Positions 9,325 to 18,701 of a stretch of DNA of 64,000 bases are shown piece by piece. The DNA comes from an uncultured Lachnospiraceae bacterium (GTDB taxonomy: Bacteria; Bacillota; Clostridia; Lachnospirales; Lachnospiraceae). Below the pieces are notes generated by a model. The model was not told the DNA's origin. It did no database searches and was given only the letters and a program-made list of their open reading frames with translations. The DNA lies in contig CAOKQK010000002.1 of the NCBI GenBank assembly GCA_948470905.1, positions 42,093 to 106,092 on the forward strand, in the 5' to 3' direction. Numbering within the stretch: the stretch's first letter is position 1; each line of letters begins with the position of its first letter. The translations under genes and the position numbers were made by a program.

Positions 9325-10220
9325 ATGAATCGACTGATTTTATGGGGAATGGGTGCTATATATAATCAAATGAAAAATACAGTTTCATGGTATGAGCTAA
9401 AAGGGCAGATTAGTGTGATTGCTGTTACAGCAAAAGCGATTCCTACATATAATAGTTTGGACGGTTATCCTATTGTGCCTGCTGATAAGGTAAAGGATTT
9501 GGAGTTTGACTATATTGTTATTTTGAGTGATAAATATTTTAGCTCTATTATGAAAGAAGCAATGTCAGAATACGGAATTCATAGAAACAGGTTCTTGAAG
9601 TATCAGGTACTTCAGATTCCTGGCTTGAATTTTGACGAATATGTCAAGCTGAAAGAAAGTAATCTCAGCATTGTTTCCAATAACTGTTGGGGGGGCATGG
9701 TTTATCATACGCTTGGATTGGAGTGTCTATCGCCATTTAGAAATTTGTTTTTATTGGATAGAGATTATTTGAAATTGATTCAAAATTTAAAATGGTATAT
9801 GCAATGTGAATTAAGAATGGATCATTGGGGAGTGGATGATCATAGTGGACAACGATATCCTGTATTAGTGTTGGACGATATTGAGATTCATTGTAACCAC
9901 GCCTCTGATCCGGAACAGGCGATGATAGACTGGAAACGTAGGACCAAAAGGTTTAATTTTGAAAATGTTTTAGTTGAGATGTATACGGAATCTATAGCAG
10001 TAGCAGAATCATTTTGTGGTATTTCCGAGTACAATAAAAAATATGCTTTGTTCCATTTGAAGATGACTATAAAAATAATTTTGTGTATTTAAAATTGTTG
10101 CCAGGGCAGAAAGAGTTTTGGGAAACAGTAAACAGCAATGCGTCAATTGGGAAGAACGGATTGGAATATGATATTGTGAAGTTGTTGCTGTACGGTCAGA
10201 TATCCTATCGGATGAAATAA
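9325..10220 (+). pseudogene. Rossmann module-DUF1919 protein, broken by a -1 frameshift
   Basis: The frame from ATG 9325 encodes an N-terminal Rossmann-like module (residues 3-100: LILWGMGAIYNQMK, FDYIVILSDKYF). It is followed by a DUF1919-like exopolysaccharide domain with LSIVSNNCWGGMVYHTLGL, SPFRNLFL and the DDIEIHCNH stretch. The frame stops early at 10092 after an unrelated tail (FHLKMTIKIILCI). Shifting by one base near 10047-10052 restores a natural continuation, VPFEDDYKNNFVYLK and so on, ending at TAA 10218-10220 with 50-odd further residues. This is most simply a one-base deletion, or a sequencing error. If real, the C-terminal part is lost. Programmed frameshifting is less likely because there is no slippery heptamer. 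Confidence 0.75.
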
Positions 10221-10343
10221 AGGGAAAATTAAATTGTGAAGTTTTGAGATAAATCTGATTTAAGAACTTGCAGAAAAGATTATTACAAATATGGTCAGGA
10301 TTTACTATGTTTTATTATGGTATCTGTTATGAGGGAGTATTAT

Positions 10344-11750
10344 ATGCAGATTATTATTTGGGGGACTGGAAAATATTACATAAACAGGAAAGAGGAATTA
10401 ACAGAATACTTGCAAAAAGAGAAAATAGAAGTTGTAGCATTCTGTGACAACAATACTGAATTATGGGACAAACAATTTGAGGGAATTCGGGTTGTTTCGC
10501 CGGAAACAATTAACAAAATTCATTTTGATGCAGTATTGATCATGAGTACTTATGTAAAAGAAATAGAATTGCAGCTGCTTCAGCTGGGGATAGGACATGC
10601 AGAGATTTTGTTTTGGGAAGTATTTCGGGGAAGGATGCGTCAACGAAAGAAAACCATATATTGTGGTAAACAAATTAGTAAAAAGCATGAAGGTAAGCAA
10701 ATATTGATTATTTCGGTATCATTGGGTTATGCGGGCGGCCAGCTTGCAGCAGTATATACCGCAAGAGTATTGCAGGATAGGAAATATGATGTTGTATTAG
10801 CAGCTTCCTGTGGTGAGGACAGTTTTATTAAAGAAGCGGTAAAGCAAGGCATTACAGTAGTTATTTATCCTTCTTTGCCTTATATTTGTGAAAAAGACAG
10901 TGATTGGCTCAAGCAGTTTGATATTGTGATAGTAAATACTTTTCCAATGTTGGTCAGTGCATATGGTTGTGCCATGATAAAACCTACAATATGGTGGATT
11001 CATGAGGCAATGGAGTATTATGGGCAAGAAATGTCAAAGCCATGGAATCGCGTTGAAAAGGATAAGTTAAGCAGGTTGAACATTTATGCGGTAAGCAGTC
11101 TTGCAAAAGAAAATTTTGATGTTTTTTCCCCTGGTCAAGTAAAGGGAATTTTGCCCTATGGGATTCCTGATGTGGCACAAAAGAATGCTTCAATTAAGCA
11201 AAAGAAATCAAAAATAATTTTTGCAATCATTGGGGATGTATGTGACAGGAAAGCGCAAGATATTTTTGTAGATGCTGCTTGTCAATTGAGTTATACGGAG
11301 CAGGCAGAGTTTTGGATAATTGGAAAACTGCATGATGATGCATTTGGGAAAAGGATTAAGGAGAAGGTTTCCGATATGCCCTATATAAGGTTGTGGGGGG
11401 TATTGACAAGGGAAAAAATTTATGACGTATTACGTGAAATTGATGTGGTGGTCTGCGTATCACGAGAAGATCCATTGCCTATTGTTGTGACAGAGGGAAT
11501 GATGTTCGGAAAAATATGTATTATTAGTGATAAGACGGGAAGTGTGGATTATATTCATGATGGAACGAATGGTTTTGTAGTTCCAGCAAATGATATTAAG
11601 ACATTAAAAGAAAAAATGGGATGGATAGTCCGTAATTATAATAGCGATTCAATTCAGAACATGGGCATTTGTGCCAGAGAAACGTATGAGAAATATTTTA
11701 CTATGGATATTTTTGGCGACCATTTTGAAAAAATAATAAATGAAATTTGA
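10344..11750 (+). CDS. Rossmann module-GT4 glycosyltransferase fusion
   Basis: This protein of about 468 residues has an N-terminal Rossmann-like module (residues 1-95: IIIWGTGKYYINR, VAFCDNNTELWDKQFEG, FDAVLIMSTY). A basic linker follows, then a GT4-like GT-B glycosyltransferase with SLGYAGGQLAAVYTA as acceptor loop, NIYAVSSLAKENF, IFAIIGDVCDRKAQDIF and PLPIVVTEGMMFGKICI as the donor-binding EX7E-like region. The frame opens at ATG 10317, but AGGGAG at 10332-10337 is correctly placed only for ATG 10344, which also puts the first beta strand right at the N-terminus. The protein resembles the gene at 3845 in domain order. Confidence 0.75.
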   Translation: MQIIIWGTGKYYINRKEELTEYLQKEKIEVVAFCDNNTELWDKQFEGIRVVSPETINKIHFDAVLIMSTYVKEIELQLLQLGIGHAEILFWEVFRGRMRQRKKTIYCGKQISKKHEGKQILIISVSLGYAGGQLAAVYTARVLQDRKYDVVLAASCGEDSFIKEAVKQGITVVIYPSLPYICEKDSDWLKQFDIVIVNTFPMLVSAYGCAMIKPTIWWIHEAMEYYGQEMSKPWNRVEKDKLSRLNIYAVSSLAKENFDVFSPGQVKGILPYGIPDVAQKNASIKQKKSKIIFAIIGDVCDRKAQDIFVDAACQLSYTEQAEFWIIGKLHDDAFGKRIKEKVSDMPYIRLWGVLTREKIYDVLREIDVVVCVSREDPLPIVVTEGMMFGKICIISDKTGSVDYIHDGTNGFVVPANDIKTLKEKMGWIVRNYNSDSIQNMGICARETYEKYFTMDIFGDHFEKIINEI

Positions 11751-11791
11751 AGGAATATGAGCAGATTCACAGAAAAAAGGAGAAAGGCAGT

Positions 11792-13105
11792 ATGGATATA
11801 AAAGTGTCAATTATATTGCCATCATTGAATGTGGTTGATTATATAAGGGAATGCTTGGATAGTGTCCTTGCACAGACGTTACGGGAAATTGAAATTCTGT
11901 GTGTGGATGCTGGTTCTATAGATGGGACACTTGAAATTTTGCAGAAGTATGAAAAAATTGACCCTAGGATTCAGATTATACAATGTGAAGTTAAAAGCTA
12001 TGGAAAACAAGTGAATGAAGGGATACTCAAAGCAAAAGGGAAATACATAGCCATAGTGGATACAGATGATTTTATTGCAACGGAAATGTATGATAAGCTT
12101 TATAATTTAGCAGAAGTATACAGCTTGGACTATGTGAAAGCAGATTATGATGCTTTTGCTGTACTAAAGAATGGTGGAAGGGTGTGGCGGACTAATAAAA
12201 CACTTCCAGTTGATCCTGGCATGTACGGAAGGGTTCTTGTACCGCGCCATTATTTCAGTATTTTCAAGGATTATAACATTTGGAAGGGAATATATTTAAA
12301 AGATTTTTTAATTAAGCATCATATTGAATTGAACGAATCGTCTGGAGCTGCTTATCAGGATATAGGATTTGTGCAGCAGACATTATGTTTAGCACAGCGG
12401 GCTATGTATATTGATGAATCTTTCTACCGTTATAGATTAAATAGAGAAGGAGCTTCAACCAAGAAAAATGAGGTAGTACAATTTGTTTACCAGGAATTTA
12501 CCAGACTATTGGATGGAGAAGTATTTCCGAAGAATATGGACAGGCAGGTTTGGAAAAGTGTTTTTTATAGGTTGTCCATGTGCTTTGGCTGTGAATATGA
12601 CAAAGTATTACGAATCCAGGATTATCAAACGAATTCTGTATTTTTGTCCCAGTATTATGAATGGTTTAAGCAAAGAATGCAGGAAGCTATGGCGGAGGGG
12701 GTATTTGAATTTTCAGTTTTGGAAAAGTCTTGTAAGTTTGAACTTCGTTTGTTGCTGAAATCAGCAGATAGCTATGCAGATTATAAATGTATAAGAGATT
12801 CAGTTGAAAGAGAACCAATCGAACAATTGACAGCCAAGATACAAAATCGCCCTATTGTGATATTTGGTTGTGGGAAATATGGAAAAGAGCTATGTGTTGC
12901 CTTGGATGCGCAGGGAGTTGAGATAGTAGCTTTTTATGATAATAATGAGAAGCTTTGGGGAACAGAATTTGGGGGGATAAAAATTCAGAAACCGGAAAAA
13001 CAGGATAATGAAGATATAGTGTATCTTGTAGCTGTTAAGAAGTATGGGGAAGAAATCAGAAAGCAGTTGGAGACGCTGGGAATTTCCTGCATTGTTCAGG
13101 TGTAG
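11792..13105 (+). CDS. GT2 glycosyltransferase with C-terminal Rossmann module
   Basis: This protein of about 437 residues begins with a GT2 domain: VSIILPSLNVVDYIRECLDSV, ILCVDAGSIDGT, and DTDDF as the DxD metal site. The central region contains FKDYNIWKGIYLKDFL and YRYRLNREGAST, typical of the EpsH/CpsJ-like capsule glycosyltransferases. Residues from about 345 to the end are the shared Rossmann-like module: IVIFGCGKYGKELCVAL, VAFYDNNEKLWGTEFGG, VYLVAVKKYGEEI and a final LGISCIVQV. The frame extends upstream to TTG 11747, overlapping the previous stop, but AAGGAG at 11778-11783 fits ATG 11792. It is the last gene of the A+T-rich block. Confidence 0.78.
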   Translation: MDIKVSIILPSLNVVDYIRECLDSVLAQTLREIEILCVDAGSIDGTLEILQKYEKIDPRIQIIQCEVKSYGKQVNEGILKAKGKYIAIVDTDDFIATEMYDKLYNLAEVYSLDYVKADYDAFAVLKNGGRVWRTNKTLPVDPGMYGRVLVPRHYFSIFKDYNIWKGIYLKDFLIKHHIELNESSGAAYQDIGFVQQTLCLAQRAMYIDESFYRYRLNREGASTKKNEVVQFVYQEFTRLLDGEVFPKNMDRQVWKSVFYRLSMCFGCEYDKVLRIQDYQTNSVFLSQYYEWFKQRMQEAMAEGVFEFSVLEKSCKFELRLLLKSADSYADYKCIRDSVEREPIEQLTAKIQNRPIVIFGCGKYGKELCVALDAQGVEIVAFYDNNEKLWGTEFGGIKIQKPEKQDNEDIVYLVAVKKYGEEIRKQLETLGISCIVQV

Positions 13106-13327
13106 GATAATTTCTAAAAGTTGGACTGGATAATTTTATGAAAGATATATGCAAATATAAACGTCATGCAGTTTAAGAAATATGAGTATAGGGTAGACAA
13201 AGAATCTAAAGAGGCTGATTAAAGATTTAGAGAATTTTGCCGATATAGTATGTGAGGCTCATGGATGGGTCATGGTGAATAGCTTTTTAAACAGTGCATG
13301 GAGGCGGATATAGTTGTAAGAGATGAT

Positions 13328-13356
13328 AGACCGTTGATATGCAGCGGTCTTTTTTC
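13328..13356 (+). terminator. Rho-independent terminator of the A+T-rich glycan block
   Basis: AGACCGTTG (13328-13336) pairs with CAGCGGTCT (13342-13350) in a 9-bp stem with one G-U pair and a 5-nt ATATG loop, followed by six T (13350-13355). This is a canonical intrinsic terminator. It lies about 220 bp after the last gene of block A and marks the end of that transcription unit. Confidence 0.8.
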
Positions 13357-13381
13357 ATTGTGCAGCGTTGTTACAAGTGAA

Positions 13382-13490
13382 AATCAACAGATTTGCAGTC
13401 TGGAGTCTGTATCGCATAGGGGAGAAAGTCCCTCCCATGCTTGATTTCCGTTGGCAATGAGTCAAAGACTGAAAGACCCTGGTGTTGATT
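13382..13490 (+). ncRNA. Structured leader/RNA candidate of unknown class
   Basis: AATCAACA (13382-13389) pairs with TGTTGATT (13483-13490), closing a domain of about 93 nt. Inside, GCAT-x-GGGG (13414-13422) faces CCC-x-CCATGC (13430-13440) around GAGAAAGT. The arrangement of a P1-like stem enclosing hairpins, just upstream of a gene and downstream of a terminator, suggests a riboswitch-like leader or a decayed group II intron fragment. I do not recognise a known consensus with confidence. The rest of the 13106-13541 gap (436 bp) holds the terminator and no gene I can support. Confidence 0.4.
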
Positions 13491-13541
13491 GTATAGAGGG
13501 TATGGGTGGATCAGTACCCCGCGTGTTAAAGAGGTGATCAT

Positions 13542-14771
13542 ATGATATCAGTAATCGTACCAATCTATAATTCGGAAATGTATTTACCGGAATGTCTGGA
13601 CAGTCTGATCCATCAGACATTCCGGGATCTGGAGATTATATTGGTTGATGACGGGTCCCAGGATGGATCGCTCAATATCTGTAGGAAATATGCGCAGGAT
13701 GATAAGAGGATTTTGGTCATACAGCAAAAAAACGGAGGGAGTACTAGGGCCAGGAGAGAAGGTTTGAAGGCGGCAAAGGGGGAATACATATCCTTTATTG
13801 ACAGTGATGATTGGGTTGATCTGTCTTTTTATGAAAGGCTGTATGAATTGCTGGCATTCAATGATGTGGATATGGTGGTGTCCGGATGCAGGATTGAAAA
13901 TGAGCGTGGGGCATTTGATATAAGGAACAGGTTTGAGGAGGGGGTATACAAGGGGGAAAAATTAAGGGAAGATATTTACCCTCAAATGTTGTCCTATAAA
14001 GGTGAAGGCGGGTTTTGTTTCGGGATTTTGCAGTATTTGTGGAATAAATTGTATAAAAGAAGTATCATTGAGCCTTGTGTCATGGAATTGGACGAGAGGA
14101 TTTATGACGGGGAGGACGCAGCTTGTGTGTTTGATGCCTGTCTGCGGGCTTCCGGTGTCTGCATTGACAATCATGCTTATTACCATTACAGGATTCATGA
14201 AAATTCTGTCTGCACTTCTCGAAGGGATGAAAAGTATTATGTAAATGCTGTCAGATTGAATGAGTATATGGGCAAAGTTTTCTCTGCATCTGAAGAAAGT
14301 GAAGTCATGACGCCCCAGCTAAAGCATTTTATGGGGATGTTTATAAATAATGGCACAAAGAGTACATTTGGATTTCACTATGAAAAAAAGCGTTCTGCTG
14401 ATAGGTGGAAACTGCCGCTGCTGCCCGAGGAGGCATGCAGGATCTGTATTTTTGGTGCAGGCAAGGTGGGCAGGTCCTTTTATGGGCAGTTGGTTTCCTG
14501 CGGGGATAAGGATATTGTTGCATGGGCGGACAGTTCATTGTATGGGACAAGGATAGGGGGAGTTGCTATTGCGGCACCGGAGGCTTTGCTGGAGCTTTCA
14601 TGGGATTTGGTGATCATTGCTGTGGCGGATGGGAGCAAGGCCGCAGAAATGAGCGCGTGGCTGCAGGAGCATGGGATATCGGAGGATAAAGTTCTTTGGG
14701 AGCTTCCACAAAGGGAATATGAAGGTTATGAGATGGTATTTGACGAGCAGGAAAGCGGCCAAGGGATATAG
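13542..14771 (+). CDS. GT2 glycosyltransferase with C-terminal Rossmann module
   Basis: This 409-residue protein opens with a textbook GT2 domain: ISVIVPIYNSEMYLPECLDSL, IILVDDGSQDGS, NGGSTRARREG and the FIDSDDWVD metal site. YHYRIHENSVCTSRR is typical of capsular GT2 enzymes. From about residue 295 comes the Rossmann-like module: RICIFGAGKVGRSFYGQL, VAWADSSLYGTRIGGV, WDLVIIAVADGSKA and GISEDKVLWELP. AGAGGTGA precedes the ATG. It is the first gene of block B, whose G+C content is visibly higher than that of block A. The stop is immediately followed by the next ATG, so the two genes are coupled. Confidence 0.8.
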   Translation: MISVIVPIYNSEMYLPECLDSLIHQTFRDLEIILVDDGSQDGSLNICRKYAQDDKRILVIQQKNGGSTRARREGLKAAKGEYISFIDSDDWVDLSFYERLYELLAFNDVDMVVSGCRIENERGAFDIRNRFEEGVYKGEKLREDIYPQMLSYKGEGGFCFGILQYLWNKLYKRSIIEPCVMELDERIYDGEDAACVFDACLRASGVCIDNHAYYHYRIHENSVCTSRRDEKYYVNAVRLNEYMGKVFSASEESEVMTPQLKHFMGMFINNGTKSTFGFHYEKKRSADRWKLPLLPEEACRICIFGAGKVGRSFYGQLVSCGDKDIVAWADSSLYGTRIGGVAIAAPEALLELSWDLVIIAVADGSKAAEMSAWLQEHGISEDKVLWELPQREYEGYEMVFDEQESGQGI

Positions 14772-16193
14772 ATGAATCTACAGGGGAGCAGGTCTATGGG
14801 TTGGAAGTATAAGGTATCTGTGGTGGTATCCATAGATAATGCCGGTCAATATTTGGAACAGCTGATGCGCAGTATTATCATGCAGACGATCGGTTTCGGG
14901 CAGAATGTACAGGTAATTTTTGTGAATGACGGCTTCGCGGATGGCAGTGGAGCGGTGTGCGCCCGGTTTTGTGAGAGGAATCCGGACAATGTGAGACAGA
15001 TATGCCTGGACAGGAACCGGGAGACAGGTGCAGCGTGGAATGCAGGGCTGGAGCATGCCGAGGGAAAGTATGTTACTTTTATGGAACCGGATGGTTTGTG
15101 GTCTTTGAATGCTTTTGAAGCGGCAGTTGATTTTTTGGAGAGGCATGCTCCGGAGATTGATTTGGTTTCGGCGGATATGGAGGCTTATGGGATTTCATTG
15201 CAGCAGCATTGTTTCAACCAGGATTTGGACGCGGGAACGTTGGTTGACATGAATACGGAGCCCGGCAGGCTGAGGGTAAATGGTTCCTGTTGTATTATGA
15301 AAACGGAGACGGCAAGGGGGCATCGGTTCCAGGAACGGCAAAGCGGCTGGGAAAGCACCATATTTGTCAATCAGGTTATGCTTGAAAAGCTGAGATACGG
15401 CATGCTTCCTGGGGATGTGAGGTATTATTATCATGGAAAGCGGGAGGATGGAGCTGCGGTGCAGCAATGGGAGATGCACCAGATGTATGAGGAGCATAGC
15501 CTGGAATCTCTTTTTCAGGGAATATATGAAGCTTCAATGGAGCGATGGGGCTGCTTTATGCCGATGATGCAGGAACTTATGGCTTATGCTGTGGCGGGCG
15601 GCTTTACTGGCGAGAACAGCGTTTCCAATGCAGGAGGACTATGTGACCATAAGATGTATCATATACTGCAGTATATAGAAGACAATCACCTGGTGGGAGC
15701 ATGTAATGTTGATGAGTTTACCAGAAAGGTGATGCTGGCTTTTAAACATGGGGTGGACTTGAGGGAGGCGGCTGCGGAGCGGGGGAAGCTTTTGGTGCAG
15801 GATCGCTGTCTGCAGCAGAGACGTGCGGCGGATAATGCCAATTATGGTGTGCTGAAGAAATGGTTTGAACGGAAGGCCCAGGGGAAAAAGACAGACTTTT
15901 ATTTTTTATATAATGGTTTCAGGAGGATTGCAGTTTATGGAATGTCGGATTTGGGCAGATATTTGGTGAGCGAATTGCGGGATTCTCAGGTGGAAGCCGT
16001 ATATGGGATTGACCGGAGGGCAGAAAAAATTGAGGCGGATATTCCGGTGCTGCAGCTTGAGGAAAATCTTCCGGAGGTGGATGCCATTGTGGTGACGCCG
16101 GTATATTATTTCGGCGAAATACAAGGCAGTCTGTCAGGAAAAACAGAGGTTCCGATTATTTCCATAGAAGATATTATAAACGTAATGGAATAG
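14772..16193 (+). CDS. Divergent GT2-like protein with C-terminal Rossmann module
   Basis: This 473-residue protein has a degenerate GT2 domain: VSVVVSIDNAGQYLEQLMRSI, VIFVNDGFADGSG and WNAGLEHAEGKYVTF. The place of the usual D-S-D-D metal site is taken by MEPDG, so transfer activity is uncertain and the domain may be structural or may use another metal ligand. A helical middle region follows. Residues from about 380 form the Rossmann-like module: RIAVYGMSDLGRYLVSEL, VYGIDRRAEK, VDAIVVTPVYYFGEI and the terminal IISIEDIINVM, nearly the ending of the gene at 5376. The ATG directly follows the previous stop; ATG 14796 is an alternative start. Confidence 0.65.
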   Translation: MNLQGSRSMGWKYKVSVVVSIDNAGQYLEQLMRSIIMQTIGFGQNVQVIFVNDGFADGSGAVCARFCERNPDNVRQICLDRNRETGAAWNAGLEHAEGKYVTFMEPDGLWSLNAFEAAVDFLERHAPEIDLVSADMEAYGISLQQHCFNQDLDAGTLVDMNTEPGRLRVNGSCCIMKTETARGHRFQERQSGWESTIFVNQVMLEKLRYGMLPGDVRYYYHGKREDGAAVQQWEMHQMYEEHSLESLFQGIYEASMERWGCFMPMMQELMAYAVAGGFTGENSVSNAGGLCDHKMYHILQYIEDNHLVGACNVDEFTRKVMLAFKHGVDLREAAAERGKLLVQDRCLQQRRAADNANYGVLKKWFERKAQGKKTDFYFLYNGFRRIAVYGMSDLGRYLVSELRDSQVEAVYGIDRRAEKIEADIPVLQLEENLPEVDAIVVTPVYYFGEIQGSLSGKTEVPIISIEDIINVME

Positions 16194-16202
16194 AGGACTG
16201 TT

Positions 16203-17222
16203 ATGAATAAATATTTATTGGTGACAATCGTGGAAGGGGCGATGCCGGACGCCGGTCCCAAAGCGCCCGGCGATATCTGTAAGATAGCGGAAGCTGCGGG
16301 AATGGCAGAGAATCTTTTCCTCTGTACCAGGGAGGGAATGGATTATCCGGTCTTGCTGGAGGCCATGTACCGGTTAAAGGAGGCGGTGGCGGAGGGAAGG
16401 GAAATCATTCTCCAGTATCCGTTTCAGCCTTATTTTTATCATGAATATCAGGCATTATATGCACAGCTGCTGACGTGCCTGGATCCAGAGAGGACGATAG
16501 TACTGCTTCATGATCTGAATCATCTGCGTCTTCCGGAGAGGACAGTTTATCAGAATGAGCTGGAGTGGCTGCGCCCTTTTCGGCGGTTTATTGTCCATAA
16601 TCGTCAGATGGAAGTTTATTTAAGAAAGCATTTGCAGGTTGATCAGTGTATCCGGAATGAGGTATTTGATTATCTTTGCGCAGACGAGGAAGGGATCACC
16701 TGCAGGGGGCTGTCATCAGGAGAAGCTCCAGTCATTGTATTTGCCGGTAATCTGAGCATTCATAAAGCGCCTTTTCTGTATGAGCTTAGGGAGGAAGAAA
16801 TGAATTATCGTATGAGGCTGTATGGAAGAAGAGGGGCATCATTTGACAATTCCAAGTTAAATTACTGTGGCAGTTATGCGGCGGACGTCCTGCCGCACAG
16901 GCTGAGAGGGCATATGGGGCTGATTTGGGATGGGGGGGCAGATGCATTGACGGATACTTCTGCCCAGAAAAATTATAACCGATATAATATGCCGCACAAA
17001 TTTTCCTGTTATATGGCAGCAGGACTCCCGGTGATCGCTTGGAAAGAGGCAGCTGTGGCGGATATGATTAGGGAGTATCATGTGGGGTATTTGATTGAAA
17101 AGTTGAGTGATATCAATGACCTTGATTTGGCGGACTATGAGGAGTGCCTGAAAAATGCGGGGGAATTGGGGAGCAGGATCAGGGAAGGATATTTTACCAG
17201 AAGATTTTTGGGGAAGCTGTAG
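16203..17222 (+). CDS. Gtf3/galactofuranosyltransferase-like glycosyltransferase
   Basis: This 339-residue protein resembles the family of Gtf3 (streptococcal glucosyltransferase 3) and galactofuranosyltransferases such as WbbI. The N-terminal half contains PFQPYFYHEYQALY and VLLHDLNHLR. The C-terminal half has VIVFAGNL, MRLYGRRG, GLIWDGGADAL and the signature YNRYNMPHKFSCYMAAGLPVIAWK at the sugar-nucleotide site (shown here in two parts: YNRYNMPHKFS and CYMAAGLPVI). It lacks the Rossmann module. Because the locus also encodes UDP-galactopyranose mutase at 37351, transfer of galactofuranose is a reasonable guess. It starts 9 bp after the previous stop. Confidence 0.75.
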   Translation: MNKYLLVTIVEGAMPDAGPKAPGDICKIAEAAGMAENLFLCTREGMDYPVLLEAMYRLKEAVAEGREIILQYPFQPYFYHEYQALYAQLLTCLDPERTIVLLHDLNHLRLPERTVYQNELEWLRPFRRFIVHNRQMEVYLRKHLQVDQCIRNEVFDYLCADEEGITCRGLSSGEAPVIVFAGNLSIHKAPFLYELREEEMNYRMRLYGRRGASFDNSKLNYCGSYAADVLPHRLRGHMGLIWDGGADALTDTSAQKNYNRYNMPHKFSCYMAAGLPVIAWKEAAVADMIREYHVGYLIEKLSDINDLDLADYEECLKNAGELGSRIREGYFTRRFLGKL

Positions 17223-17255
17223 ATATAAAGCAGGAAAGGAATATAGGATTTCAAT

Positions 17256-18587
17256 ATGATCAACGCAGATGAAGATTTCAAAAGAATGCAGAACAGGAAA
17301 AACCTGTATATTTACGGAGCCAAAAGCATTGCCAATATAGTATATAACTTTCTTGCAGAAAATCAGTGTACCGTAAAAGGATTTATTGTGTCTAGGACAC
17401 TGGCAAATCCGCACTGTGTGAAGGGGCTGCCGGTGCGTTTGGTTTATGACATGCTGCCCGAGAAAGAGAGGATATGCATTATCGTAGCGGTATTGCCCAG
17501 GTTCCGGATGGAAGTGGTAGAGCTGTTGCTGCAGCTTGGGTTCTGCAATATCATTACCTTGAATGATAAATATGCCTCTGAGCTGAAAAGGAGGCTTGAC
17601 GAGGAACAAAGGGTAAGCTGGATTGCCGATACGGAATATGAGTTGGTTATTCCTGAGGGGATAGAGAAGGAGCATGGGATACTGCAGAGAAAAGGCAGTC
17701 CGCAATCCATGCGGTGGAGAATGGATCTGAGGTGGATTGACCATGCCCGCCAGGCTGCGGCGGCAGGCGCATGGAAGGCTGACGGGCTGACGGCGGAGTA
17801 TGAGAGGATTTATGGCAGAGGGGAGCAGATCCCGGGGGCATCTGCAGGAAGGGGCACCGGCTCCGGCAATGACAGTGAGGGGCAGGAGTCAGATATTGAG
17901 AAGCTTGCAAATATTTATGCCATAAAGTGTCATGTGGACAAGCCGGTCCCGCATCCGATTCCTTACACATACATTAGGGAAATCCAGGCAGGGGCGGCGT
18001 TGACACAGATAAGGGTCTGTGATTGTACAGATAATACAGGGGATCATATTTCTGACAAGAACAGGGATTTCTCGGAATGTTCCGCAATTTACTGGATATG
18101 GAAAAATGGGCTGAAAAAGGAATATACAGGCATTTATCATTATCGCAGGTATCTGGACATAGACTCGGAAGAACTGCAGCACCAGCTGGAAAAGGGGACT
18201 ACATTGATTAATACGGTTCCCTGTATCATGTATCCGTCGAATAAGTACTTTTTTCTGACATGGTATCTGTACGAGTATGATTGGCTGCTGATGATGGAGC
18301 TGATCAGGAAAACAAAACCGGAATATTATAAAACGGCACAGGAATTTGAACGGGGGCATTTTTATCTTGCCAACAATATTTTTATCATGAAGACGGAATG
18401 GTTCGACAGGATGTGTGAGTTTGTTTTTGGTATTTTGCTGGAAATTGACCGTTATTATGCGGAAAGAGGATTTGAGCGGCAGGACAGGTATGCAGGATTT
18501 ATTTTTGAGGTGCTGTATTCTATTTTTGTCATGCACCATGCGAAAGAGATGAAGATAGCATATGCTGAAACGGTTTATCTTATTTAA
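17256..18587 (+). CDS. Rossmann module-DUF4422 glycan protein
   Basis: This 443-residue protein has an N-terminal Rossmann-like module (residues 14-115: NLYIYGAKSIANIVYNFL, GFIVSRTLANP, ICIIVAVLPRF). A low-complexity hinge (about 185-210, Gly/Ser/Glu-rich) leads to a DUF4422 domain, with IYAIKCHVDKPVPHP, DKNRDFSECSAIYWIWKN, YTGIYHYRRYLD and the C-terminal YAGFIFEVLYSIF. DUF4422 proteins occur in capsule and exopolysaccharide clusters and are thought to be glycosyltransferases; the activity is not established by anything seen here. The module turn is GAKSIA rather than GxGxxG, so classical dinucleotide binding may be lost. Confidence 0.75.
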   Translation: MINADEDFKRMQNRKNLYIYGAKSIANIVYNFLAENQCTVKGFIVSRTLANPHCVKGLPVRLVYDMLPEKERICIIVAVLPRFRMEVVELLLQLGFCNIITLNDKYASELKRRLDEEQRVSWIADTEYELVIPEGIEKEHGILQRKGSPQSMRWRMDLRWIDHARQAAAAGAWKADGLTAEYERIYGRGEQIPGASAGRGTGSGNDSEGQESDIEKLANIYAIKCHVDKPVPHPIPYTYIREIQAGAALTQIRVCDCTDNTGDHISDKNRDFSECSAIYWIWKNGLKKEYTGIYHYRRYLDIDSEELQHQLEKGTTLINTVPCIMYPSNKYFFLTWYLYEYDWLLMMELIRKTKPEYYKTAQEFERGHFYLANNIFIMKTEWFDRMCEFVFGILLEIDRYYAERGFERQDRYAGFIFEVLYSIFVMHHAKEMKIAYAETVYLI

Positions 18588-18701
18588 GCGTGCCTGGTTG
18601 GTTCAAGTGTGTTGTCGTGCAGGATGAATTTGGTGTGAAAGTCAGGAACAGTTCTTGAGGACGGCTGATTGGGAAGGCGGGTTCAGGGGAGGAAGATGGG
18701 G

